Source: Oxynema aestuarii AP17
Lineage (GTDB): Bacteria; Cyanobacteriota; Cyanobacteriia; Cyanobacteriales; Laspinemataceae
Reading direction: 5' to 3'
Length of the DNA: 64,000 nt
Assembly (NCBI RefSeq): GCF_012295525.1
Contig: NZ_CP051167.1
Coordinates: 930,001 to 994,000 of the forward strand
Within the stretch, counting starts at the first letter, position 1. Each line of letters starts with the position of its first letter. The translations under genes were made by a program, and so were the position numbers. Below the pieces are notes generated by a model. That model was not told the origin of the DNA. It searched no databases and was given only the letters and a program-made list of their open reading frames with translations. Below, piece by piece: positions 35,645 through 46,094 of the stretch.

Positions 35645-38600
35645 ATGGTTATGTCAGGGATTGATGATACTTTTATTTCTACAAACTCCGAATATTCGGG
35701 TTATTTCGGTTTAACCGGGTCTACAAAAACCTATGCGTTAATCGTTGGCGAACAAGACGATTGGTATCTATCCTTCAGTCATTTGGGAGGCGCGATCGGT
35801 GCGGTTTTAGAGAATAGCGCCGGACAAGTTATCCGATCGCAAGAATTAGGCGGTACAGAAGGTTTAAACTCTCTTGATTTAAACAACTTATTGCCAGGAA
35901 AATATTCCCTCAAGCTAACTTCTTTAGAATCCTCAGTAGACTATACTTTTGGGGTAGACAACTTAACAGGATTGGAGACATATTCAGGCTATTTCGTCAC
36001 TGAAGATGGAACCGTCAATCTCGATATTGCTTACGGCGATAAAAACATTTTTGAAAGTGGCTGGTATAGTCGGCAAGGAATGGAAGCTTTTGCCGAAAAT
36101 TCAATCACTTACTATCGAGAAGCCGCACGGCGGATCTTAAGTAATTCTTTATTGGGGGGACAACTTACTGTTTCTGATTTAGAAGATTTATCCGCCAGTA
36201 CCGGGGAATTTTCTTGGGAAGAGAGTTTAACTCAGCCTCTAGAAGATATTAATGCTCGAATCTCCGAGACTTTGACCATGCAGCCGGGAGATGGGTTTGG
36301 CTTGATGGTTCTTGCCAAAGGAACGATCCAAGAGTTTTTTGATAATCCTAATCTGAATGGCAGTAACCGACCTGTTTTATCGATCGCTCCCGATATCGGC
36401 AATGGTTTATATATTCGCCAACAAGACACCGACGATGGGATTATTTTAACCATTGAAGGGGAAGGCGGGAAACAGGATAAAGACAATAATAATAATGATA
36501 GTTTTATTTATATTGAAAAAGAGCTATCCGAGGCGATCGCCGCTCCAGAAACAGCCACGGAGGAGCCGCAAAATTCTCCTGTTAACGAAACTAGCAATCC
36601 ATCAAATACATCAGTAGAAGAACCGATCGATCCTCAAAGTGAGGAATCTACCAATGCAGAAAATGAAATTAATAATATCCCAGTAGCAGCAGCTTTCGAT
36701 TTTCCAGAAGATGAAGTCACTAATCCTCCAGAGGAAGCGCTCGATCTTCCAGAGAACGAACAGAACGATTCACCTGAAAATAATGACATTGCGATCGCAC
36801 AAGAACCGGAAGAATTAAAACCGAGAAATAATAATATTCCGCCAAAAGATCTCGACTTGACGATCTCCGGGGGTGAGTCCGGTCAATCAAAAATGCTGGC
36901 TGGAACTGTGAGCGATCGCAACGGCTTTGAAGATCTCGATCGCATCGACTTATCCTTACAAACGGCAGGTCAAAATTGGAGGCAGATCGCGTCTGTAACC
37001 GAGTTTGAAGCCGACGATTCCGACACGACCGCCGCCAGCTTTAGCTACGAGTGGGACGAAGAGCTACCGCCAGGAACGTATCGCGTGAAAGCGCGCGCCT
37101 ACGATCGCGCCGGGAAACCCAGCCGAGTTGTCATCGAATCCTTCACCGTCACCGAAGACACATCCGAGCCCGTCCCCGTCGAGCCTGTCCCCGTCGAACC
37201 GACAATCCCGGAAACCCCAGGAAAGCAACCACCGATCGTTACTCCGCCTCAGACCCCAGCACTTCCTGGAGAACCTCCGAATAATTCATCTCCGGTAAAT
37301 CTACGCTTCGATGTTTTCCCCTTGTATACCAACGGCGAAATCCTCAGTTTTTCTGGGGGGAAAGTCGAAGATGCCGACGGCGCCAGCGACCTCGATCGCA
37401 TTAAATTTGAACTGGTCAACGGTAACGGTGAAATTATTGATGCAGGAGAGGTCACGGAATTTGCGATCGACGTTAATGGAGTAATAACCTTTGACTTCAG
37501 TTACGATTTGAGCGACTTAGCGCCGGGAACCTACGAACTGCGCGCCATCGCCTACGATCTCGAAGGACTCGAAAGTAACGTCGCCAGCGATCGCTTTTCT
37601 CTAATTAGCGATCCCGTCAGCTTTCAACTCTCCGACGAATTCAAACTCGACGCCGCCGCCGCCGCCAATTTAAGCCGTTATAGTGCAGAAGAATTAGCAA
37701 AAACAGACAAGTGGGTCGTTTGGGTCACCCCAGGACAGTCCGCCGAACAATTAGCCGCCTCACTTCAAGCCGTGAATTTAGGCGAAACCGGACAACTTCC
37801 CAATACTTATATTTTCAAATTTGAATCCGGTCCACAACCTCAGACTTCGCCAGAATATATCAGCAATCTCCTCGCCGAAACTGATGGCATTGAATTTGCT
37901 TACCCCGAGGTTCCCGTTCCTCTGAAATTGATGCACGTCCCAGAGGATTATCTTTTTGAAAATACACAATGGCCGTTTCAAACGAACTTTGAATCCGGGA
38001 TCGACTCCAATGTATCAGCCGCTTGGGATCTGATTAACCCGAGGACAGGTGAACCCGTGCGAGGTAAGGGTATTGTCATCGGGATTGTCGATGATGGACT
38101 CGAATATACCCATTTAGAATTACCCCAAGAACGATATTATCCTGAATTGAGTTGGGATTTTAGCGATAACGACAGCGATCCCTTGCCTTACTCAGAAACA
38201 ACCTTTGAATTCGATCTTTCTAAAGAAACACCAACGGTACGTCAGATCGAAGGAATTCAATATCAATTTCCGGTCAACCTAACCGGAGTGATTACCGATT
38301 TAAGCGTTGCGTTTGAGATGTCGCAAAAAGGAAAAGGAGGAAAAGGAGGAAATAATTTACCCAATTTACAAGATTTTGATTTCATTTTACGCAGTCCGGC
38401 CAGACCCGATATCGATCCCTTTGACTGGCGCAGTTTTGCCGGGTATTGGTGGAGTTTTCCCGGATGGCACGATTTCCAATTCTCCCAAAGACCTGAACTC
38501 GATCTTGACGGAGATGCAGATCGGATAGAACTCAATTTAGATCAGTTTGAGAGTAATTATCCCGCAGGAATGTGGAAATTACAAATTAAACCGAAAACAC

Positions 38601-41302
38601 CGTTCAGAAATAAAGGAGAAATGCAGCAGGCGCAACAGCAGTTCGAGCAATTGATTCAGGAATGGTCGTTAAAAATTGAAACGGCTAATCCTCACGGCAC
38701 CTCAGTTGCTGGGATTGCGTTACCTGAAGAAAACGGTGAGGGGTTAGTTGGGGTGTCTCCAAAAGCTGGATTTGCTGGCTTGCGATTAATCGGGAATACT
38801 GATGCGGTTAACCCTACTTATGATTCTGAGGGATGGTTGATTGCTAGTGCTTTATTCGATGGAACTTCTGCTTCCACAGAAGAAAATCGTAACCATGGAA
38901 TTGATATTTTCAATAATAGTTGGGGACCGCAGTACATGCGGGAAATCCCCTTAGCCTTAAGCGCGATCGAAAAAGGATATCAAGAAGGTCGTGACGGACT
39001 CGGCAATATTTATGTATTTTCTGCGGGCAATGATGGAGCTAATATTGGCAATATTAACTACAACAACTTAGCTAATTCTCGTGGAGCGATCGCCGTCGGT
39101 GCTATTACCCGCGATTATGATTACGCACCTTACAGTACGGGAGGTGCATCAATATTCATCTCTGCCTTTTCTGACAATGCCAGTGAAGACTATCAAATCC
39201 CAACTACAACCGTTGAATCGGGATTTGTTGGTGACTTTGGAGGCACTTCCGCCGCCGCACCTTTTGTCTCTGGGGTCATTGCCTTAATGCTAGAAATGAA
39301 TCCTGATTTAACCGCACGAGACGTCCAACATATTCTCGCTAAAACTGCATATAAAAACGATCCCGAACATCCCGACTGGCAAGAAAATGGCGGGGGATAT
39401 CATGTCAATCCGCACTACGGATTTGGTGCCGTCGATCCCGTCGCCGCCGTCACCGCCGCCAAAGACTGGACGCCAGTCGCAGAAGAGGTTCGCGTAAGCG
39501 CAGAAAATAAACTCAAAAATGTCTTTAAAGACATTCTCGACAGCCAAGGAACGAGCGATTCTATTAAGATTACTGAAGATATCAGCGTCGAACATGCCGA
39601 GGTTTTGCTCAATCTCGCTCATGGTGATTGGAAAGATTTAAAAATCGTTCTCAAGTCTCCCGATGGGACAGAATCGCATTTAATGAAATCGATTGGGGAC
39701 GATCCTTATGGCATTGGTGAAACCTATGAAGTTCATCCCAAATCGAATTCTTGGACGATGACTTCCGTTCGTCATTGGGGAGAATCGTCACAAGGAGATT
39801 GGACGTTAGAAATTTATGACGAGAACGACAATCAAATTGAAGGTGAGTTAATTTCTTGGCAGCTAAATCTTTACGGGACTAAACCCACTGTAAATATTAC
39901 CGCGACTCAACCCAATGCGTCGGAAAGTGGCACTCCAGGTGAATTTACGGTCACTCGTACTGGCAATTCTAAAAATGCCTTGACCGTCAATTATCAAATT
40001 GCAGGGACGGCGACTAATGGAGACGACTATCAATCCCTCACGGGAACCGTAGTGATTCCGGCGGGAGAAACTTCGACCACGATTGATATTAATGCGATTA
40101 AGGATTCAGCAGTAGAAGAAGATGAAACGATCGAAATCACTCTTAGTGAAGAGAGTACATACGTTCTGGGAAATGAAAATAATGCAGTTGTTACGATTAA
40201 AGATAGTCTACCACTTATTACCTTAGAAGTAACTGATGCTTTAGCTAATGAAAATGGCAATGCAGGACAGTTTATTGTCATACTCAACCGAGAGCCCTTA
40301 AGTACGCCAATTACAGTTAATTACTCTATCAGTGGTGATGCAACTCCTGAGATTGATTATAAAGAATTGTCTGGAAGTGTAACCATTGAGGCAGGACAAA
40401 ACATATCAACTGTTGGTGTTATACCCAAACGAGATTATGAGTTAGAAGATGATGAAACCATCACTATTCAACTCGTTGAAGGTGACTACGAAATTGGCAC
40501 TGGAGGTAGCCATTCTATAGTTTTGAGCGACCAACATCCAATTAATACAATTTCTAATGAAGTGATTGGTCGAGATGTCCATAAATTTGTTGAGTGGGAA
40601 AGTCGTTGGCAAAATGGTGAAAGTTTAGAGGATCTCCGCCCTGAAATCATTGAAGCGGCTGGGAATGAGCAAGGTAACAAGGAGATTGAAACAGTAATCG
40701 CTCAGATTTTTGAGGATGTTTTGGGGCGTGATGTTGAAGTAGATGAGCTAGATTACTGGCGTTCTCGTTTGGAAGCAGGTGCAACTTTGGCTCAGGTACG
40801 TCAGGAAATTAATACTATTATTAACGATTCAATAGAACTGATTGATACAACCCAACCAATTTACACTAATCCCAACACAGGCAATCGGTACGTTGTAAGT
40901 AGCGCTGATAGTTGGTTGGGGGCTCAGGAACAGGCTAAAGCTCTCGGGGGGAATTTAGTAATCATTAATGATGCTGATGAACAAAATTGGCTGCTTGAGA
41001 CTTTTGGTAAAGAAATAAAATATTGGCTGGGATTAACAGACAGTGAAATTTATGGTACACAAGAGGGAAGTTTTAAATGGGTTGATGGTAGCCCTATAAG
41101 CTATTTAAATTGGCATCCTTCAGAACCAAATAATAAATCACCTGAGACAGGAGGCGAGGATTTTGTTCATATGAATCATAATATTGAAAACTTCCCCAAT
41201 GAAGGAGTCTGGAATGATTCACCTAATCATTACGAGATAGCAGGGAATGGGGAATTATATGACATTTCTCGTTTAGGATTAATTGAAATAAAGGCAGAAT
41301 AA
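35645..41302 (+). CDS. Giant multidomain subtilase (S8) with lectin and Calx-beta modules
   Basis: An 1885-residue protein without a classical signal peptide. In order: a PPC-like beta domain (about 10-110), a DUF4114-like module (about 125-295), an acidic linker, two Ig-like domains (about 400-500, 549-655), a propeptide-like region (about 660-770), and a subtilisin domain with Asp816 (GIVDDGLEY), His1017 (PHGTSVAG), Asn1129 (SAGND) and Ser1202 (GGTSAAAP). About 200 residues separate Asp and His, far more than usual; this insertion resembles a P-domain. A second P-domain follows (about 1309-1414), then two Calx-beta repeats, a DUF4214 segment (about 1639-1732) and a C-type lectin domain to the end. 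It is probably secreted by a type I system and surface- or matrix-acting. The start is ATG 35645 with ATG 35651 as an alternative. Confidence 0.9.
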   Translation: MVMSGIDDTFISTNSEYSGYFGLTGSTKTYALIVGEQDDWYLSFSHLGGAIGAVLENSAGQVIRSQELGGTEGLNSLDLNNLLPGKYSLKLTSLESSVDYTFGVDNLTGLETYSGYFVTEDGTVNLDIAYGDKNIFESGWYSRQGMEAFAENSITYYREAARRILSNSLLGGQLTVSDLEDLSASTGEFSWEESLTQPLEDINARISETLTMQPGDGFGLMVLAKGTIQEFFDNPNLNGSNRPVLSIAPDIGNGLYIRQQDTDDGIILTIEGEGGKQDKDNNNNDSFIYIEKELSEAIAAPETATEEPQNSPVNETSNPSNTSVEEPIDPQSEESTNAENEINNIPVAAAFDFPEDEVTNPPEEALDLPENEQNDSPENNDIAIAQEPEELKPRNNNIPPKDLDLTISGGESGQSKMLAGTVSDRNGFEDLDRIDLSLQTAGQNWRQIASVTEFEADDSDTTAASFSYEWDEELPPGTYRVKARAYDRAGKPSRVVIESFTVTEDTSEPVPVEPVPVEPTIPETPGKQPPIVTPPQTPALPGEPPNNSSPVNLRFDVFPLYTNGEILSFSGGKVEDADGASDLDRIKFELVNGNGEIIDAGEVTEFAIDVNGVITFDFSYDLSDLAPGTYELRAIAYDLEGLESNVASDRFSLISDPVSFQLSDEFKLDAAAAANLSRYSAEELAKTDKWVVWVTPGQSAEQLAASLQAVNLGETGQLPNTYIFKFESGPQPQTSPEYISNLLAETDGIEFAYPEVPVPLKLMHVPEDYLFENTQWPFQTNFESGIDSNVSAAWDLINPRTGEPVRGKGIVIGIVDDGLEYTHLELPQERYYPELSWDFSDNDSDPLPYSETTFEFDLSKETPTVRQIEGIQYQFPVNLTGVITDLSVAFEMSQKGKGGKGGNNLPNLQDFDFILRSPARPDIDPFDWRSFAGYWWSFPGWHDFQFSQRPELDLDGDADRIELNLDQFESNYPAGMWKLQIKPKTPFRNKGEMQQAQQQFEQLIQEWSLKIETANPHGTSVAGIALPEENGEGLVGVSPKAGFAGLRLIGNTDAVNPTYDSEGWLIASALFDGTSASTEENRNHGIDIFNNSWGPQYMREIPLALSAIEKGYQEGRDGLGNIYVFSAGNDGANIGNINYNNLANSRGAIAVGAITRDYDYAPYSTGGASIFISAFSDNASEDYQIPTTTVESGFVGDFGGTSAAAPFVSGVIALMLEMNPDLTARDVQHILAKTAYKNDPEHPDWQENGGGYHVNPHYGFGAVDPVAAVTAAKDWTPVAEEVRVSAENKLKNVFKDILDSQGTSDSIKITEDISVEHAEVLLNLAHGDWKDLKIVLKSPDGTESHLMKSIGDDPYGIGETYEVHPKSNSWTMTSVRHWGESSQGDWTLEIYDENDNQIEGELISWQLNLYGTKPTVNITATQPNASESGTPGEFTVTRTGNSKNALTVNYQIAGTATNGDDYQSLTGTVVIPAGETSTTIDINAIKDSAVEEDETIEITLSEESTYVLGNENNAVVTIKDSLPLITLEVTDALANENGNAGQFIVILNREPLSTPITVNYSISGDATPEIDYKELSGSVTIEAGQNISTVGVIPKRDYELEDDETITIQLVEGDYEIGTGGSHSIVLSDQHPINTISNEVIGRDVHKFVEWESRWQNGESLEDLRPEIIEAAGNEQGNKEIETVIAQIFEDVLGRDVEVDELDYWRSRLEAGATLAQVRQEINTIINDSIELIDTTQPIYTNPNTGNRYVVSSADSWLGAQEQAKALGGNLVIINDADEQNWLLETFGKEIKYWLGLTDSEIYGTQEGSFKWVDGSPISYLNWHPSEPNNKSPETGGEDFVHMNHNIENFPNEGVWNDSPNHYEIAGNGELYDISRLGLIEIKAE

Positions 41303-41439
41303 TGTTGATATCTTTAAAATCACTACTAACTAATTTTTCATTAGGTTGCTAACATAAGAAATGGTATCTACAATTAAGTTTACTGTCCGGGCAATTTGTA
41401 TTAACTTTACAGAAGGATTGTAATATTTTTGTAGCAAAG

Positions 41440-41468
41440 GTAGGGACACGGCATTGCCGTGTCCCTAC
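41440..41468. repeat. Palindromic repeat, GTAGGGACACGG family, copy 3
   Basis: A perfect palindrome with arms GTAGGGACACGGCA and TGCCGTGTCCCTAC, 49 bp upstream of the two-partner-secretion gene. It shares its right flank AGAAATTTGGC with the copy at 3629. It lies in the likely 5' leader, where it would form a hairpin. Confidence 0.8.
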
Positions 41469-41516
41469 AGAAATTTGGCTGATTGAAGATGGATAGATGT
41501 TTGGGGTGCATCAACT

Positions 41517-44500
41517 ATGAGAGCTGAAAAAAGAACCAAGCTATCTCGTTTTTGCTGGATTTCTGGAAGTCTTTTGATTGGGGCTTTTTGGGGGGATGCA
41601 TTACCTGCGATCGCGCAAATTATCCCCGATTCTACGCTTCCAGAAAATTCAGTTGTTAATTCCGATCGCAATAACTTCCAAATTGATGGAGGAACGACGA
41701 GAGGGGCGAATCTCTTTCACAGCTTTGATGAATTTTCTATCCCAACGGGAGGAAATGTATTTTTTAATAATGCTCGGAGCATTCAAACAATTTTTTCAAG
41801 AATTACTGGGAATTCTATTTCTAATATTGATGGCGCGATCGCCGCAAATGGATTCGCTAATTTATTTTTAATTAACCCCAATGGAATCATCTTCGGACGT
41901 AACGCTCAATTACAGATTGGCGGTTCCTTCTTCGCGACTACAGCGAATCGAGTTGGTTTTGAAGATGGCAGTTTTTTCGAGACCGATCCAGTTATAGAAA
42001 ATCCTATTTTAACCGTTAGTTTACCCAGTCAACTCCAGTTTGAAAATAATTCAGCGACGATAATTAATCGTTCTCAAGTTAGACCGGACGGATTGCCGCC
42101 GAATAGTATCGGCGCCCCTTTAGGGTTAGCCGTAGCCCCGGGGAGAAGCTTAGGATTATTGGGGGGAAATCTGAGTTTTCAAAATGGAAATCTTACAGCA
42201 TTTGAGGGACAAATTGAGCTCGGTAGTGCGATCGATGGCACGATCGATTTAACTCCCAATTCTGGGGGTTTTTCTTTTAATTATAATGGGGTGAGGCAAT
42301 TTGGCAATATTGAATTATTCCAAAATTCAATAGTCGATGCAAGTGGAGCTCCCCCGCGATCGCCGATGGATGAACCGGGGAGTGGAGGAGCAATTCAAGC
42401 ACGGGGCGATCGTCTAATTGTAGAGAATTCTGGAATTACGAGTAGTACCTATGGATCCCTACCCGGACGAGATTTAACTTTTAAAGCCCGAGATATCGAA
42501 ATTAGCGGATTTTTAGAATTACCAACCCCTCCAAACTTACCTCCAAATGCGCCTTTCAATCCTTTTTTTGCAGCAGGTTTATTCGGACAAACAGAGGGCA
42601 ATGGTAATGCAGCAAATTTGAGGGTAGAAGCCGATCGCCTCCGCCTCCAAAATGGCGGGCAAATTTCAACCAGCACTTTTGCAGCAGGTCGAGGAGGCGA
42701 TCTAGAAATTCGGGCGGGAGAGATAGAAATTAGTGGGTTTTCAATTGCAGGTCTGAGTAGTATCACCAGTATTGTCGAACCGATTCCCGATGCGCCAATA
42801 TTAGCAACGGGCAATGCAGGTAATATTGAAATTACGAGCGATCGCCTCTCGATAACAGAAGGAGGAACGATTTCTGCGGCAACTTCCGCCATTGGCAATG
42901 CAGGAAATATCACGATCGCCAATAGCGAAGTCTTAGAAATAAGCGGAGTTGCTACTAATCCTGAAGGGAGCTTTGCAAGGAGTCGAATCGCTACTTTTGT
43001 CACCCCTACAGCAACGGGAAATGCGGGAAATATCCAGATTATTAGTAGATTTCTACGCCTCGGCGATCGCGCAGAAATTACAGCATTAACAACAACAGAT
43101 GTATCGGGAGGACAGATCGATATTAATGTTGAAGACTTGAGCATTCTAGGAGGTGCTCAAGTTTCGGTGAATACAGTCGGTTCCGGACGGGGAGGTAATT
43201 TAAATGTCACCAGTTCGGAAACTATAGAATTAGTTGGAACCGATGCAACGGGTATTCCTAGTGGACTTTTTAGTCAGTCTCAACCCTTCCCAATTTTCGA
43301 TCCACAATCGGGGGAACAGATAGGAGAAAATAGCACGAATCAAGGCGATGCAGGCGATATTTCCGTAACAACAGATCGCCTCATTGTACGAGAAGGGGCG
43401 GCAATTTCTGCCGATACATTTACCGACGGACGAGGGGGGTCCGTGACGGTCAATGCGAACGAATCCGTTACGGTCACGGGACGATCTGCATTCCCCCTAC
43501 AGCAACCTCGACCCTCACAAGATGCGGACGGCTTTCTACCCAGCCGGATTACTGTGGTCACCGGGAATAGTGGCGATGCAGGCGGTTTGCAAATCGAAAG
43601 TGAGGAATTAACGATCGCCGAACGGGGCAAAGTCGCAGTAGATGCGGCATCCGGTGGCGGTTCGGCGGGGGATTTAACGGTGATTACCCCCAAATTGCGC
43701 CTCGATACAGGAAGACTGACCGCAGAAACCGCTTCCGGCGAAGGGGGAGATATTATCGTGCGATCGCGCAGTATATTTTTGCGCCGTCAAAGTCAACTCT
43801 CGACCACGGCGGGAACGGCAGATTTTCCAGGCAATGGAGGCAATATCGACCTCGACACCGAGATTATTGCTGCGTTAGAAAATAGTGATATCTCTTCCAA
43901 TGCTTTTGAAGGTCGGGGTGGGGTCATTGGAATTTCCGCACAAGGTATTTTCGGACTGGAAGTGCGATCGCGGGAGGAACTCGATCGGCTGTTCGACGGG
44001 GACTTGAGCCAATTCGATCCCACCACAGATTTACCCGAAACGAGCGATCTGACGGCAATTTCGCGCACAGATCCGACCTTAAGCGGTGAAATTGGACTCA
44101 ACACCCCCGATATCGACCCCAATCGCGGGACGGTGGAATTTGAAGAAGAAATCGTCGATGTCGCCGGACTGATCGATCGCGACCCCTGCCGTTTGGCCCG
44201 TGGCAGCGAATATCTCGAAACCGGAAAAGGCGGTATTCCGCAATCTCCAGGCGATCGCCTCGACCCGATCGCCCCCTGGGAAGATTGGAGTCTCACCGAC
44301 GAACTGCCCGAAAACCGCAGCGATTCCCCTCCAAATCCCGAGGATCGCTCATCTCACTTACCCCAGCAAGCCAACGCGATCGAACGCAGCGAGACCGGAG
44401 AATACCGCCTCATTTCCACGACAAGTGCGATCGATCGCCCGTCTCCCTTTTTATCTCCTGCCTGTCCTCCCTTCGTCCCTACAAAAACCCTCGATCCGAC

Positions 44501-46094
44501 CGACAGCCCAACCACAGCCGTAACCGCCGTAACCTTGCCCGTGAGGGAGTTTGCAATTGAAAATAGCAGTGCGTTTACCCCAGACGAACTTGCCGAAATC
44601 GGCGCCGCCTACCGCGATCGCTCTCTCACGTTAGCCGAACTCGACGCAGTGCGATCGCAACTCGAACAACTCTACCGCGATCGCGGCTACCTCGCTACCT
44701 TCGCCGTCATCCCCCCCCAAACCGTCCGCAACGGTATCGTCACCGTCCAAGTTTTAGAAAACCGTCTCGCCAAAATCGATATCCAGGCGATCGATCGCGA
44801 CCGCTCCGCCTACACCAAATATATCGAGAACCGCCTCGGACTTCAATCCGGCGACCTCCTCAACCGCGATCGCCTCCTCGAAGCCCTCTACACCCTGCAA
44901 TTCGACCCGCGCATCGAAAGCCTCTCCGCCGAACTCTCCGAAGGCGTCCGCCCCCAAACCAGTTTCCTCACAATCCGCGTGAGAGAAGCGAACCCCTGGC
45001 GCTCTCAACTCTCTTTAGATAACGGACGCGTCCCCTCCGTCGGCAGTTTTCGCCGCCAAGCCCAACTCAGCCAATACAACCCCCTCGGACTCGCCGGACT
45101 CGCCACCGTCAACTATGCCAACACCGACGGTAGCAACACCTGGGATTTTGCCTACACCCTGCCCGTCAACTCCCGTAACGGTAGCCTCAGCTTCCTCTAC
45201 AGCCGAGGAGCCAGCGAAATTGTCGAAAAACCCTTTAACGAACTTGACATCGAAGCCGATTCGCGTAATTACGAAATCACTTACCGTCAACCCGTGATCC
45301 AGGCGATCGCCTCCCGCAATCCCGACCTTCCTTTATCTGAAGCGCGAGACTTAGTGCGAACTGAAATTGCCCTCGGTCTCACCGCTTCCCGTCGCGAAAG
45401 CCAAACCTCGATTTTAGGCGTCGATTTTCCCCTGTCTCCCGGCGCCGAAAGCGACGGCGAAACGCGAATTTCCGCCTTGCGCTTTTTCCAAGAAGCCTTA
45501 CGACAAGACAACCGCCAAATTTTCGCCGCTCGTTCCGAATTTAGCCTCGGATTGGGCGTATTCGACGCCACCACCAACGACGACGGACCCGATAGCCGCT
45601 TTTTCGCATGGCGGGGACAAGCACAGTGGGTGCGGCGCTTGCAAGACAATCCCGCACCCGGTCGCCGCGCTCCTTTACTCCTCGTTCGCGGCGACGTTCA
45701 GCTCTCCACCAGCGCCTTACTCCCCCTAGAACAATTCGGAATCGGCGGGTCGAATAGCGTGCGCGGTTATCGTCAAGATTCTTTATTAACTGATAATGGC
45801 GTTTTGGCGTCCGTCGAATTGCAATATCCCTTATGGTCATTTCCCCGTTTGGGCGGCAGTTTGAGCCTGATTCCCTTCGTCGATTTCGGTGTCGGTTGGA
45901 ATTGGGATGAAGGCGATCGTCCACAGAGCGATCGTAACACGTTGATTTCAACCGGATTGGGTTTACAATTACAACTGAGCAATAAATTTCAAGCTCGTTT
46001 AGATTGGGGACTTCCGTTAATAGAGATCGATTCGAGGGAACGGACATGGCAAGAAAATGGGGTGCATTTCTCCGTCAATTTTACTCCTTTTTAA
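41517..46094 (+). CDS. Fused two-partner-secretion exoprotein and Omp85/ShlB-type transporter
   Basis: A 1525-residue protein. A signal peptide ends in DALPAIAQ. Residues ~35-260 are a TPS (haemagglutination activity) domain with INPNGIIFGRNAQLQIGGSFFATTA. Residues ~260-900 are a beta-helix of repeated GNAGNI and ADRLRL-like rungs. A proline-rich linker follows. From about residue 1020 there is a POTRA domain (FTPDELAEIGAAYRDRSLTLAEL ... VQVLENRLAKIDI), a second POTRA, and a FhaC/ShlB-like 16-strand barrel with the loop-6 motif VRGY (Arg1416). Normally these are two proteins; here one chain carries both. It would be displayed on the outer membrane. Its 3' end overlaps the CHAT gene by 49 bases. 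Confidence 0.92.
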   Translation: MRAEKRTKLSRFCWISGSLLIGAFWGDALPAIAQIIPDSTLPENSVVNSDRNNFQIDGGTTRGANLFHSFDEFSIPTGGNVFFNNARSIQTIFSRITGNSISNIDGAIAANGFANLFLINPNGIIFGRNAQLQIGGSFFATTANRVGFEDGSFFETDPVIENPILTVSLPSQLQFENNSATIINRSQVRPDGLPPNSIGAPLGLAVAPGRSLGLLGGNLSFQNGNLTAFEGQIELGSAIDGTIDLTPNSGGFSFNYNGVRQFGNIELFQNSIVDASGAPPRSPMDEPGSGGAIQARGDRLIVENSGITSSTYGSLPGRDLTFKARDIEISGFLELPTPPNLPPNAPFNPFFAAGLFGQTEGNGNAANLRVEADRLRLQNGGQISTSTFAAGRGGDLEIRAGEIEISGFSIAGLSSITSIVEPIPDAPILATGNAGNIEITSDRLSITEGGTISAATSAIGNAGNITIANSEVLEISGVATNPEGSFARSRIATFVTPTATGNAGNIQIISRFLRLGDRAEITALTTTDVSGGQIDINVEDLSILGGAQVSVNTVGSGRGGNLNVTSSETIELVGTDATGIPSGLFSQSQPFPIFDPQSGEQIGENSTNQGDAGDISVTTDRLIVREGAAISADTFTDGRGGSVTVNANESVTVTGRSAFPLQQPRPSQDADGFLPSRITVVTGNSGDAGGLQIESEELTIAERGKVAVDAASGGGSAGDLTVITPKLRLDTGRLTAETASGEGGDIIVRSRSIFLRRQSQLSTTAGTADFPGNGGNIDLDTEIIAALENSDISSNAFEGRGGVIGISAQGIFGLEVRSREELDRLFDGDLSQFDPTTDLPETSDLTAISRTDPTLSGEIGLNTPDIDPNRGTVEFEEEIVDVAGLIDRDPCRLARGSEYLETGKGGIPQSPGDRLDPIAPWEDWSLTDELPENRSDSPPNPEDRSSHLPQQANAIERSETGEYRLISTTSAIDRPSPFLSPACPPFVPTKTLDPTDSPTTAVTAVTLPVREFAIENSSAFTPDELAEIGAAYRDRSLTLAELDAVRSQLEQLYRDRGYLATFAVIPPQTVRNGIVTVQVLENRLAKIDIQAIDRDRSAYTKYIENRLGLQSGDLLNRDRLLEALYTLQFDPRIESLSAELSEGVRPQTSFLTIRVREANPWRSQLSLDNGRVPSVGSFRRQAQLSQYNPLGLAGLATVNYANTDGSNTWDFAYTLPVNSRNGSLSFLYSRGASEIVEKPFNELDIEADSRNYEITYRQPVIQAIASRNPDLPLSEARDLVRTEIALGLTASRRESQTSILGVDFPLSPGAESDGETRISALRFFQEALRQDNRQIFAARSEFSLGLGVFDATTNDDGPDSRFFAWRGQAQWVRRLQDNPAPGRRAPLLLVRGDVQLSTSALLPLEQFGIGGSNSVRGYRQDSLLTDNGVLASVELQYPLWSFPRLGGSLSLIPFVDFGVGWNWDEGDRPQSDRNTLISTGLGLQLQLSNKFQARLDWGLPLIEIDSRERTWQENGVHFSVNFTPF

